Assembly: GCA_964409335.1 (NCBI GenBank)
Contig: CAYPCW010000003.1
Span: forward strand, 17,822-81,821
DNA: 64,000 bases
DNA from: JABMOW01 sp964409335
GTDB lineage: Bacteria; Fidelibacterota; Marinisomatia; SCGC-AAA003-L08; JACNLC01
Reading direction: 5' to 3'
Shown here: positions 16,627 to 24,676 of the stretch, piece after piece
Numbering within the stretch: the first letter of the stretch is position 1
Layout: every line of letters begins with the position of its first letter
Notes under the pieces: generated by a model
What the model saw: the letters and a program-made list of their open reading frames with translations, nothing else
Database searches by the model: none
What the model was told of the DNA's origin: nothing
Translations under genes and position numbers: made by a program

Positions 16627-17654
16627 TTTTTTCCCTTCGTTAACGCATCGAAACGATCTTCCAATGCTCGTAAACGCCGGGCAATTTCAGGCAGTTTTCG
16701 AATGACGACGTCCTGCCTTTTCTTTTCATAGTGAGGTCTTGCGGGGATACCGGAGATAAAAGATCCGGGAGGAACGGATTGCATCACAGCTGATTTTGAA
16801 GCAACCACGGATCGGTCGCCGATACGGATGTGATCAACGACACCCACCTGACCAGCCAGGGTTACAAAATCACCAATTTTTGTACTGCCGGCGATACCCA
16901 CCTGACCGGCAAAAAGACAACCCCTGCCAATTTCAACATTATGCGCAATTTGAATTCCGTTATCCAATTTTGTATTTTCATTTATAATTGTATCATGAAA
17001 TGTACCCCTGTCAACAGTACAATTTGCACCAATCCAGACATTATTTTTAATGATTACTTTACCAATTTGAGGAATTTTATAATGAATATCCTTCACCGTA
17101 ACCCATCCAAACCCGTCGGCACCAATGACCGAACCGGCATCAATAGTCACATCCTCGCCGATGACACACGAGTGATAGATCGTTACATTAGGATGAAGTG
17201 TGCACCGGGCTCCGATGATACTTCCCTCACCAATGACAACATTCGCGCCAATGCAGGTATCGGCTCCGATGGATACGTTTTTCCCAATCACAGCATTGGG
17301 AAGTATGGTGCAGCTTTTCCCCAGTGATACATTTTCACCAATCACTGCGGTAGGATGAATCCCGTGAGCAGGGTTCGGTTTTGTACCAAACAGTTCAAGA
17401 ACCAGGATCAGGGCAATATCCGGATTTTCAACTTTGATAGTGGTTTTTCCTTTAAGATCGAGATCAAACTTGCGATGTACAATTACCGCCGAGGAGGCGG
17501 ATTCATTAAAATATCGGTCAAATTTTGTCGATCTGATGAAAGAGATGAATCCCGCTTTACCATCGTCGATACTGCACACGCCGGAAATCCTCAGATCAGG
17601 ATCTCCCTGAATGATTCCACCAATTTTTTCTGCTATCTGCCGGACAGTGAACAA
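16623..17654 (-). CDS. lpxD: UDP-3-O-(3-hydroxyacyl)glucosamine N-acyltransferase
   Basis: 343 residues. The N-terminal uridine-binding domain begins FTVRQIAEKIGGIIQGDPDLRISGV; the middle consists of hexapeptide repeats of a left-handed beta-helix (AVIGENVSLG, AVIGKNVSIG, NVVIGEGSIIG); the catalytic His lies in IQIAHNVEIG and the later GIAGSTKIGD and GVVDHIRIGD repeats follow; the C terminus is helical. This is the third step of lipid A synthesis in the cytoplasm. The best start is TTG at 17654, twelve bases after the ompH stop, with no good Shine-Dalgarno site; no ATG is available. Confidence 0.93.
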   Translation of the reverse strand: MFTVRQIAEKIGGIIQGDPDLRISGVCSIDDGKAGFISFIRSTKFDRYFNESASSAVIVHRKFDLDLKGKTTIKVENPDIALILVLELFGTKPNPAHGIHPTAVIGENVSLGKSCTILPNAVIGKNVSIGADTCIGANVVIGEGSIIGARCTLHPNVTIYHSCVIGEDVTIDAGSVIGADGFGWVTVKDIHYKIPQIGKVIIKNNVWIGANCTVDRGTFHDTIINENTKLDNGIQIAHNVEIGRGCLFAGQVGIAGSTKIGDFVTLAGQVGVVDHIRIGDRSVVASKSAVMQSVPPGSFISGIPARPHYEKKRQDVVIRKLPEIARRLRALEDRFDALTKGKN

Positions 17655-17666
17655 TACTGTAGAGAG

Positions 17667-18212
17667 CTAATTCCCCGTTCCCGGTGCCGGTGTTGCAGGT
17701 GCTTTCAACTCATCCAACACGAATTGGGTAAGATCGTGGGAATCCAACGCATAGACAATAGCGCCGGACACAGCGTCGAAAATATAATCATAACTTCTTT
17801 CAGCGCCAACTTTCTGAATTGCCGTATCGACCTTTTTCAGAACCGGCGCTAATAGCGTTCTTTGTTTTTCATAGATTTCACCACTGGGTCCAAACTTTTG
17901 AGTTTGAAAATTTTGGATATTGATTTCCATTTCTTTGATTTGGGCATTTGCTTCCTGCCGTCTCGTGTCGCTCATTAATAAACTTTGTTTGGTAAACTCG
18001 GTTTTCACACTGTCTAATTGTGCCACAAGTTTGTTAAAGTCAGTTTCCATTTTCCTCTGTTCTTTTTCAACGGCTGCCTGAACGATGGCAACTTCTGAAT
18101 ACTCGTTCATTATTCTATTTGAGTCTATGTAACCGATTTTCATTTCAGCAAAAATCAAAGCCGGGAATACAAATATTGCCCCCACCAAGGCTGTTTTTAT
18201 GTACCTATTCAT
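17667..18212 (-). CDS. OmpH/Skp-family periplasmic chaperone
   Basis: 181 residues with a signal peptide (MNRYIKTALVGAIFVFPALIFA) and mature start EMKIGYIDSNRIMNEYSE, the usual OmpH opening. A long coiled-coil (residues ~40-120) of charged heptads follows, then FDAVSGAIVYALDSHDLTQFVLDEL, typical of the body domain. Skp-like trimers hold unfolded outer-membrane proteins during transit to BAM. The gene follows bamA, as in most Gram-negative bacteria. An excellent GAGGAG site is five bases before the ATG. The C terminus ends in a short Pro/Ala-rich tail. Confidence 0.88.
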   Translation of the reverse strand: MNRYIKTALVGAIFVFPALIFAEMKIGYIDSNRIMNEYSEVAIVQAAVEKEQRKMETDFNKLVAQLDSVKTEFTKQSLLMSDTRRQEANAQIKEMEINIQNFQTQKFGPSGEIYEKQRTLLAPVLKKVDTAIQKVGAERSYDYIFDAVSGAIVYALDSHDLTQFVLDELKAPATPAPGTGN

Positions 18213-18231
18213 TTTTTCTCCTCGTAATTAA

Positions 18232-20655
18232 TTAAAATGGCATCCCAAAAAGGATATGATAATTCCAGCCCTGTGGTCTGTTGTCGCCATCTACAATGGT
18301 ATCATCAAACCCATATCCCATATCAAAACCAATCATCCCAAGCATTGGCATGAACATTCGTATCCCAATCCCAGCAGACCGTTTAAGTTGAAATGGATCA
18401 ACATTGTCAAAGTCATTCCATACATTACCCAATTCGGCAAACATAAGGGTGTAAACGGTTGGATTTTCAGATATTAGAAATCTCATTTCCAGGGTATATT
18501 TGAGAATGATGTCTCCTCCTAGAGGGCTGTATACGCCCATAGGACCGACGGTATTATCGTCATATCCTCGGAGCATTTCACCATAGGGTATTCCGCTTCC
18601 TCCCATGAAGAATTTTGCACTGGGCGGGATAACCGAGCGTTGGGAATTTTTTTCAGGGAGTGATTTTAACACTCCCATCTTCATATTTTGCCTTAACACT
18701 ACTTTTTTATAAAAGGGAGAATAGAAATCAAAATCAAGTTCGTGTTTATGATAATCTTCATCTCCTCCGATTACCCCGCCTGAGTAGGTTGATGACCAGG
18801 AAAAAAGCGAGCCGGCGGATGGAAATTCAGGATGATTCCGGCTATCCCTTGTAATGGTTTGAAGGAAAGATATACCGGATGAACTGAATGTAAAGGCATT
18901 TCCCTCGTCTTTGATAAGATTTGCAATCCCGGTGGAAAAATAATCTAAAAGGTCGGATTCTGAACTCGCGAAATATTTATTTTTTGTCGTCCGAAGCATC
19001 CAGCTACCCCGGAAGAAATAGTCTGGCCATTTGAATCGTCTTCCCCATCTCACAGACCCGCCTGAAGACCGAATATCAAATGGCAGGTAAGATCCCTGCC
19101 CCTGCCCGCGCTCTTGTAAATAGTACGAAATACCCATCAGATTTGGAGTATCAAATACCCAGGGGTCTACAAAACTTAATGAAAATGACTGATAGTCCGT
19201 TGTGTTCGTCGAGGTGTAACTGGTCAGTGAAGACAATTGATTATTGGATGTGCTTGATCCGATTCCCCGCTGATAATTGACGGATAAGGTTTGTCCACGA
19301 CCCCTGAAGTTTCGAAATTCAACCCCACCGCCACCGGTTAATCCATAAGTTCCGTTATAACCCATTGAAAAATTTGCCCGGTCAGCGCTTTTTTCTTTTA
19401 CATCCAAAAGGATATCAATCTGATCTTCACCCACAGGAGCCACATCCGGTTTTACAGTTTCGAAATACTCAAGCATGATGATATCTCGATAGCTGTCGAT
19501 CAGTTTCTGCCGGTTAAAAATATCACCGGGGAACATTCGAAGTTCCCTGCGAATAACATTTTCATGGGTTTTATCATTCCCCGTAATATTAATTTTTCTG
19601 ATCTTCACGATCTGATTTTCAACAATGGTAAAATGAACGTCCAGCAAATTTTCGCCTACCGGTATGATCTTAGGGTCGATCATAAAATGGAAATACCCCT
19701 GATCCATATACAAAGGACTTACAGATTCTGAAATCGCCAGGTTAAACTTTTCTTCATTATATGGATCGCCTTTTGAAAAACCCAAATGTGCGGCTAATTC
19801 TTCAGTAGAATGGACATGGTTCCCTTCCCAGGTAATATCCCGGAAAAAATATTTTGGTCCTTCATACACATTCAAGCGGATCTCAAGTCCTTTTTTATTT
19901 TCTGCCAAACCGATATTTTCATCGATGACACGAAAATCGCGGTATCCTTTTTCATGGTAAAATGCCGCAAGGTTTTTTAAATCTTCATCATATTTTGTTT
20001 TATCAAATCCACCCCGCCATGGCAGATACCATTTTTTGGGGGTTGAATTTTTTAATTTTCTGATAATCTTAAGATCAGATACGGCGGAATTTCCTTCGAT
20101 GATGATTTTGGTAATCTTGGTTTTTTTATTTTCTTTAATTGTAATATTCAGTTTTTTTGAATGCATTAATTTACCATTGATCAGATCAGTGGTTATTTCT
20201 GCATTATGATAATGATTTTTCTCGTATTCTTTCCAAATCGCACGGACAGCATTAAAAATATTCCGTTCAGAAATCAGTTGACCTTTGTTGAGATTTACTG
20301 CATCTTCAAGGGTTGAACGTGATAATTTTTTATTCCCAAAAAATTCAAAGGATTCTAAAATGGGTAACTCGACAACGACAATTCTAAGAAGTACACCGTC
20401 TTCAGTTTCTTCATCAACGAATACCTGAACATCGCTGAATTGATTTAGATTCCACAACGTTTTAATCCCTTTTTGAATATCTTCAAAATCGATTTCCCGG
20501 CTCTCATACAATCTTGAACTGCGGATGACATCATCGGGTGCCAGACGTTCTGTACCTTCTACCACTACTGACAATATTTTTACTTTTTGAACCTGGTTAA
20601 ATATCGGCGTGCACAATAAAAACAGGGAAATGAGTAAATATTTAATGGATAACAT
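18232..20655 (-). CDS. bamA: Outer membrane assembly factor BamA
   Basis: 807 residues. A signal peptide (MLSIKYLLISLFLLCTPIFNQ) is followed by five POTRA repeats (about residues 25-420), each with the typical VxxxGN..(S/T) and G-D/G-x-x-(Y/F) pattern, for example EFFGNKKLSRSTLEDAVNL and INITGNDKTHENVIRRELRM with PGDIFNRQKLIDS. The rest is an Omp85 barrel with MGYNGTYGLTGGGGVEFRN, the GSGIPYGEMLRGYDD loop in the place of the VRGF/Y motif, and a C-terminal strand ending in Phe (YHILFGMPF). It inserts beta-barrel proteins into the outer membrane. Start overlaps the uppS stop by 14 bases. Confidence 0.95.
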   Translation of the reverse strand: MLSIKYLLISLFLLCTPIFNQVQKVKILSVVVEGTERLAPDDVIRSSRLYESREIDFEDIQKGIKTLWNLNQFSDVQVFVDEETEDGVLLRIVVVELPILESFEFFGNKKLSRSTLEDAVNLNKGQLISERNIFNAVRAIWKEYEKNHYHNAEITTDLINGKLMHSKKLNITIKENKKTKITKIIIEGNSAVSDLKIIRKLKNSTPKKWYLPWRGGFDKTKYDEDLKNLAAFYHEKGYRDFRVIDENIGLAENKKGLEIRLNVYEGPKYFFRDITWEGNHVHSTEELAAHLGFSKGDPYNEEKFNLAISESVSPLYMDQGYFHFMIDPKIIPVGENLLDVHFTIVENQIVKIRKINITGNDKTHENVIRRELRMFPGDIFNRQKLIDSYRDIIMLEYFETVKPDVAPVGEDQIDILLDVKEKSADRANFSMGYNGTYGLTGGGGVEFRNFRGRGQTLSVNYQRGIGSSTSNNQLSSLTSYTSTNTTDYQSFSLSFVDPWVFDTPNLMGISYYLQERGQGQGSYLPFDIRSSGGSVRWGRRFKWPDYFFRGSWMLRTTKNKYFASSESDLLDYFSTGIANLIKDEGNAFTFSSSGISFLQTITRDSRNHPEFPSAGSLFSWSSTYSGGVIGGDEDYHKHELDFDFYSPFYKKVVLRQNMKMGVLKSLPEKNSQRSVIPPSAKFFMGGSGIPYGEMLRGYDDNTVGPMGVYSPLGGDIILKYTLEMRFLISENPTVYTLMFAELGNVWNDFDNVDPFQLKRSAGIGIRMFMPMLGMIGFDMGYGFDDTIVDGDNRPQGWNYHILFGMPF

Positions 20656-21403
20656 CCTTTTTTATTTGTTCGCTTGTTTTTCCAAATCTTCTTTCACGTG
20701 TCTGGTAATTCAGAATGCAGTATTCCAGATCTTCTTTTGAAAATTCCGGCCAATATTTAGGATATATAATTATTTCTGAATAGGCAATCTGCCAAAGCAT
20801 AAAATTACTTACCCGGGATTCTCCGCCTGTTCTAATCAGCAAATCCGGATCCGGCAGGTCAAAAGTGTAAAGGTATTTTTCAAAGATATTTTCATCGATA
20901 TCATCAGGGTTAAGTTCCCCACTTTTCACCAGCCCGGCAATTTTTTTTGACGCGTTGACAATTTCCTGCCTGCTGCCATAATTGAAAGCCAGGTTGAGGG
21001 TCAGCCCAGTATTCGCGGATGTAGATGCAATACCGGCTTCCAGTTCTGACACAACGGTTTTCGACAGTGCCTTTTTACACCCGATCATTCGAAGCTGAAC
21101 ATTATTTTTATTTAAATCGCTCAGTTCATTCTTTAATGATTTGATAAATAATTGCATCAATGCGCTGACTTCGGAAGAGGGACGGTACCAATTTTCGGAT
21201 GAGAATGTGAATAAGGTCAGGGTGCCAATACCTAATTCACCGGCGGCTTCGGTGACCCGTCTCACAGCTCTGACCCCTTCATTATGTCCGGCAATCCTGG
21301 GAAGCCGTCTTTCATGAGCCCATCGGCCATTACCATCCATAATGATTGCAATGTGCTGTGGTAATTTTTCTGGTATAATTTTGTCCTTAGTTGATCTTTT
21401 CAC
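20642..21403 (-). CDS. uppS: Undecaprenyl diphosphate synthase
   Basis: 253 residues starting at GTG. Conserved blocks are IAIIMDGNGRWAHERRLPR with the catalytic Asp, GHNEGVRAVRRV, LTLFTFSSENWYRP, LNLAFNYGSRQEI, LPDPDLLIRTGGESRVSNFMLWQ and the final EFSKEDLEYCIL. It makes the C55 carrier for peptidoglycan and O-polysaccharide at the inner membrane, using products of the MEP pathway (ispD, dxr here). First gene of the bamA-lpx operon. Confidence 0.95.
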   Translation of the reverse strand: MKRSTKDKIIPEKLPQHIAIIMDGNGRWAHERRLPRIAGHNEGVRAVRRVTEAAGELGIGTLTLFTFSSENWYRPSSEVSALMQLFIKSLKNELSDLNKNNVQLRMIGCKKALSKTVVSELEAGIASTSANTGLTLNLAFNYGSRQEIVNASKKIAGLVKSGELNPDDIDENIFEKYLYTFDLPDPDLLIRTGGESRVSNFMLWQIAYSEIIIYPKYWPEFSKEDLEYCILNYQTRERRFGKTSEQIKKDVIH

Positions 21404-21496
21404 TTTTATTGATTGGAATTTTAGCTAAATAAGTTAGTTAACTTTTTTGATCTTATCAACCAGATTGAGTGGTAGCCGTCATGGTCTGTGGAATGA

Positions 21497-22540
21497 TCAC
21501 CGGATTAATTTAATTAGCTTTTCGGATATATCGGTATAGATTTTTGTAATGATAGAATCCGGGAATTTTAAAACGTAGGGAGAACCGGTATCCGTTGAAA
21601 ACGCCAGATCTGGAGACAGGTGAATCTGTCCAAGTAACGGTACATTTAACCTTTCACTTTCTTCCTGCCCACCATTTCCCGGAAATATTTGAGTGATCTC
21701 CTCACAATGCGGACATTGGAAATGGGTCATATTTTCAATAATTCCCAGAACCGGTGTATTCACCTTCCGGAACATATCAGCTCCTTTTTGAACATCCTTC
21801 ACGGCGAGGTCCTGGGGTGTCGTTACAATCACCGCCCCTGTCAGGGCGACTCTCTGAACGAGCGTCAACTGAATATCCCCCGTACCCGGTGGAAGATCAA
21901 GAATAAGAAAATCCAATTTTCCCCACTCCACTTCATCAAAAAATTGTTGAGTCATACGGGCGACCATCGGACCTCGCCAGATGGTGGGAGAAGCGTTGCC
22001 GCTGATGAATCCAAATGACATCAGTTTCATCCCGAATTTTTCAATCGGCGTGATCTTCTTTTGTTCAGTAAGTCTGGGTGCATCGTTAATACCCGTTACC
22101 GAAGGCAAACTTGGACCATAAATATCGAGATCAAGCAAGCCGACTTTGTATTGTTTAGACAAGGTTGCAGCCAGGTTGATGGCAACGGTTGATTTCCCCA
22201 CTCCGCCCTTACCACTTGCCACGGCAATAATATATTTTATATTCGGGAATTCCCCCTTCTGAAGCTCGGATGTCCGTGTTTGCAACCCTTGTTTTTCATC
22301 TTCAGGTTGTATGATAAATACCCCGACATTGGCAAATTGCGTATTTTTCTGAATAACGAGTTCAATCTCTTTTCGTAATTGGTCCTTAATTTTTTGCTCA
22401 TTTGAAGATAGGGATAAAGTTATGTGTACCGTTTCTTTTTCGACGTTTACATCCTTTACCATACCAAATGAAACAATATCACGGGAGAATCCCGGATATT
22501 TTATACGTGCCAATAGTTTGAGGATATTTTCTTTATACAT
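21497..22540 (-). CDS. Mrp/ApbC-type iron-sulfur cluster carrier ATPase
   Basis: 347 residues. An N-terminal MIP18/DUF59 domain (ILKLLARIKYPGFSRDIVSFGMV) is followed by a P-loop ATPase: AVASGKGGVGKSTVAINLA (deviant Walker A with the signature lysine), LLDLDIYGPSLPS, MKLMSFGFI, ILDLPPGTGDIQLTL and a CPHC motif (residues ~284-287) that would hold a bridging 4Fe-4S cluster in a dimer. Family members carry iron-sulfur clusters to apoproteins in the cytoplasm. The gene is transcribed toward uppS but separated from it by 93 bases. A ferredoxin gene lies upstream on the same strand. Confidence 0.9.
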   Translation of the reverse strand: MYKENILKLLARIKYPGFSRDIVSFGMVKDVNVEKETVHITLSLSSNEQKIKDQLRKEIELVIQKNTQFANVGVFIIQPEDEKQGLQTRTSELQKGEFPNIKYIIAVASGKGGVGKSTVAINLAATLSKQYKVGLLDLDIYGPSLPSVTGINDAPRLTEQKKITPIEKFGMKLMSFGFISGNASPTIWRGPMVARMTQQFFDEVEWGKLDFLILDLPPGTGDIQLTLVQRVALTGAVIVTTPQDLAVKDVQKGADMFRKVNTPVLGIIENMTHFQCPHCEEITQIFPGNGGQEESERLNVPLLGQIHLSPDLAFSTDTGSPYVLKFPDSIITKIYTDISEKLIKLIR

Positions 22541-22622
22541 GATATGGTTTTAGACTCTACCTGGTTATTCGCTATGATTTTGATCCTAAATAAAATTAAA
22601 AATAAATTCGTCAAATGAAACA

Positions 22623-22650
22623 AACGGCTATCTTATATAAGATAGCCGTT
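22623..22650. terminator. 28-bp perfect palindrome between ferredoxin and mrp
   Basis: The 28 bases are a perfect inverted repeat with no spacer (left arm AACGGCTATCTTAT). It lies 34 bases downstream of the ferredoxin stop and 82 bases upstream of the mrp start. Read on the minus strand the hairpin is followed by a T-rich run (TTTGTTTCATTT), so a transcription terminator for the ferredoxin is the simplest reading. A dimeric-protein operator is the alternative. Confidence 0.6.
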
Positions 22651-22684
22651 GCACCTAAAGGTTGAATATCGCTTGTCTTTAGAT

Positions 22685-22966
22685 TTAACCGTTATATTCT
22701 ATGCCATAATGGTCGTAATTCTTTTTGATCCAGTGATTCCACTCTTCCGGGACTGCATCTTCCTCAAAAATTGCTTCCACGGGACACTCAGGTTCGCACG
22801 CGCCACAATCAATACATTCCTCGGGATGGATGTACAGTGTATGTCCTTCGGGGTCCATTCCCTTTTCCCATTTTGGGTCGTCAGGATGGATACAATCCAC
22901 TGGACAAACCTCAACACAAGCAGTGTCACAAGTACCAAGACAAGGTTCAGCGATAATATAGGCCAA
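22685..22966 (-). CDS. Two-cluster (7Fe/8Fe type) ferredoxin
   Basis: 93 residues. The first cluster site is CLGTCDTACVEVCPVDCI, the second CIDCGACEPECPVEAIF (CxxCxxCxxxCP). The arrangement is that of FdxA-like ferredoxins; the extra cysteines in the first site (spacing C-x3-C-x3-C-x3-CP-x3-C) leave open whether that cluster is 3Fe-4S or 4Fe-4S. A spacer rich in acidic residues and a C-terminal tail of about 25 residues (EEWNHWIKKNYDHYG) follow. Soluble electron carrier. An AGGAG site is seven bases before the ATG. Stands alone, with a strong palindrome downstream. Confidence 0.9.
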   Translation of the reverse strand: MAYIIAEPCLGTCDTACVEVCPVDCIHPDDPKWEKGMDPEGHTLYIHPEECIDCGACEPECPVEAIFEEDAVPEEWNHWIKKNYDHYGIEYNG

Positions 22967-23114
22967 TTTTTTCTCCTAACTAGATTAAAACTAAATTATA
23001 TCATAAAAACAACCTTTTAAATTACACTGTTGTTCAGGGCACCACAAAAATAAATTATAGACATAACCATGTCCTGATAAGATGCGATAAATTATTAAAA
23101 TGGAATTATAGAAT

Positions 23115-23120
23115 TATAAT
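23115..23120 (+). promoter_or_regulatory. Possible -10 element of the MFS gene
   Basis: A perfect TATAAT hexamer 31 bases upstream of the proposed ATG at 23151. A weak -35-like TTATTA lies 17 bases further upstream (23092-23097). The surroundings are very AT-rich, so chance occurrence is possible. Confidence 0.3.
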
Positions 23121-23150
23121 ATTAAACAGTCACTGACCAAAATTTTGGAT

Positions 23151-24380
23151 ATGGAAAAATCGATTCTCAAAAACAAAAATATCATCCTTCTTTGGGTAGG
23201 GCATCTTATTTCTCATGCGGGTGACTCAATTTACATGATCGCGTTACCATGGTTGATTCTTGATTTAACAGGTTCTAAAAGCACTACATCCTTAACCACA
23301 GCGAGCGGATATCTTCCAGCTATTTTGTTTGGATTGATTGCAGGTTCCATTGCGGATAAATATCCTCGAAAATATGTTATGATCACCAGTGATATTTTAC
23401 GTTCGTTTTTCGTAGCATTCGTTCCCATATTGCTGATTACCGGCCGGGCAACCTCGTTACTTATAGGAATGATCACCTTTATCGTGGCTTCCCTTGCAAC
23501 CCCATTTTATCCAGCACGGGATTCGCTGATCCCGGATCTGGTCTCCCCTAGCCAGTTAACCAGCGCAAATACCATCATCTCAACATCTGGTCAGATGGCT
23601 CATTTACTCGGTCCATTTCTGGCAGGTATACTGGTAGCCACCGTTGGCATCACGCATCTCTTCACCATTGATGCACTTTCATTTTCGGTATCATTGATTT
23701 GTATTTCATTTTTAAAGCCTTCAGGTCAATCCATGTCTGAAAGTCGTCCTCAAACATACACCCAATCGGTAAAATCCGGTATTCTTTTCATCACTAAACG
23801 CAAAGATATAGAATCGCTTATCCTCATTACAGCCGTTAATAATTTTTTTATTATGGGGCTGGCAATTATCGGGATCCCGGTGTATGTCCGTGAAATTCTG
23901 GACAATCAATTCTCAACATTAGCTATTCTGGAAACTTCGATGGCGGCAGGAATGGTACTGGGTTCAGTCATTATTTGGAAATTCTTAAGCGGTATTTCTC
24001 CGGTCAAAATTTTATTAACAGGAATCATATTAGATGGTTTAACCTACTGTCTGATCTATTTTACTCATACCAGCTACATTGCATATTTTTTCCTGTTTGT
24101 CCATGGCATAGGAATCCCGATGATCACGATTTCACGGACACTTATTATTCAGTTTTCCATTGAAAATAAATATCTTGGACGAATTTTTTCATTAGTAAAT
24201 ATGTCCGTCATGGGCACGACAACTGTTTCGGTTGTGGCTATGGGTTTTATTTTGGAGTGGATCCATGTCCAATGGATATTTTTGATTTTTGGATTACTGG
24301 CTGCAGGATGTTCGGTATTGGGTTTGTTTTCTAAATCCTTTATGAAATTAAAATTTTTATCAAATTTAAATTTATTGTAA
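23151..24380 (+). CDS. MFS exporter (EntS/MefA-like)
   Basis: 409 residues with about twelve membrane helices. The start is set at the ATG (MEKSILKNKN); a TTG lies two codons before it. The first helices carry HLISHAGDSIYMIALPWLILDLTGS and the loop 2-3 motif SIADKYPRKYVMI, equal to the MFS motif A (G-x-x-x-D-x-x-x-R-K), followed by PFYPARDSLIPDLV. These belong to the MFS_3/EntS-like family that includes siderophore and macrolide exporters. The substrate cannot be inferred. It is a monocistronic gene flanked by AT-rich spacers. Confidence 0.82.
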   Translation: MEKSILKNKNIILLWVGHLISHAGDSIYMIALPWLILDLTGSKSTTSLTTASGYLPAILFGLIAGSIADKYPRKYVMITSDILRSFFVAFVPILLITGRATSLLIGMITFIVASLATPFYPARDSLIPDLVSPSQLTSANTIISTSGQMAHLLGPFLAGILVATVGITHLFTIDALSFSVSLICISFLKPSGQSMSESRPQTYTQSVKSGILFITKRKDIESLILITAVNNFFIMGLAIIGIPVYVREILDNQFSTLAILETSMAAGMVLGSVIIWKFLSGISPVKILLTGIILDGLTYCLIYFTHTSYIAYFFLFVHGIGIPMITISRTLIIQFSIENKYLGRIFSLVNMSVMGTTTVSVVAMGFILEWIHVQWIFLIFGLLAAGCSVLGLFSKSFMKLKFLSNLNLL

Positions 24381-24632
24381 TACTGATGTTGTTCAATTAT
24401 AAATTGAAAGACGAAAATCAGAAAGTTTAATGCTATTTGATTTGTTTTATCTGCGAGAAAAGGAAGATAATTTTTTTATTTTATTTATTTTTTGAAATAA
24501 CTGATTTAACAAAAACTTGATTTTTTTTGTTATACATTTTTGTTAATAATTTTTGTTTAATTTTTTCTTATCATTTTGTTTCCTCATCCTTTCCGCCTAA
24601 AATAATACCTGCATTAAATTATCTGAAACATT
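24381..24632. other. AT-rich intergenic spacer upstream of rng
   Basis: With the hairpin next to it this forms a 296-base gap between the MFS gene and the RNase G/E gene. It is very rich in T-runs. A small AT-only inverted repeat (TTCAATT-ATA-AATTGAA, 24392-24408) follows the MFS stop and could help ending transcription. The promoter of the rng-rplU-rpmA operon must lie here, but I cannot single it out among the many AT-rich hexamers. No gene or tRNA seen. Confidence 0.5.
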
Positions 24633-24654
24633 TTGGATATGTTTCGATATCCAA
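24633..24654 (+). promoter_or_regulatory. Leader hairpin upstream of the RNase G/E gene
   Basis: Perfect 8-bp stem TTGGATAT/ATATCCAA with a six-base loop GTTTCG, ending 22 bases before the start codon of the RNase G/E gene. It is the only GC-containing structure in an otherwise AT-rich leader. In E. coli, rne controls its own mRNA through a structured 5' leader, so a similar feedback element is possible here (inference). Confidence 0.4.
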
Positions 24655-24676
24655 TAATAATAAGTATTGGTAATAA

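Noticed and set aside
22685..22966. Region of minus-strand cysteine codons as part of a longer iron-sulfur enzyme
   Set aside because: Frame is closed on both sides; a 93-residue ferredoxin explains it fully.
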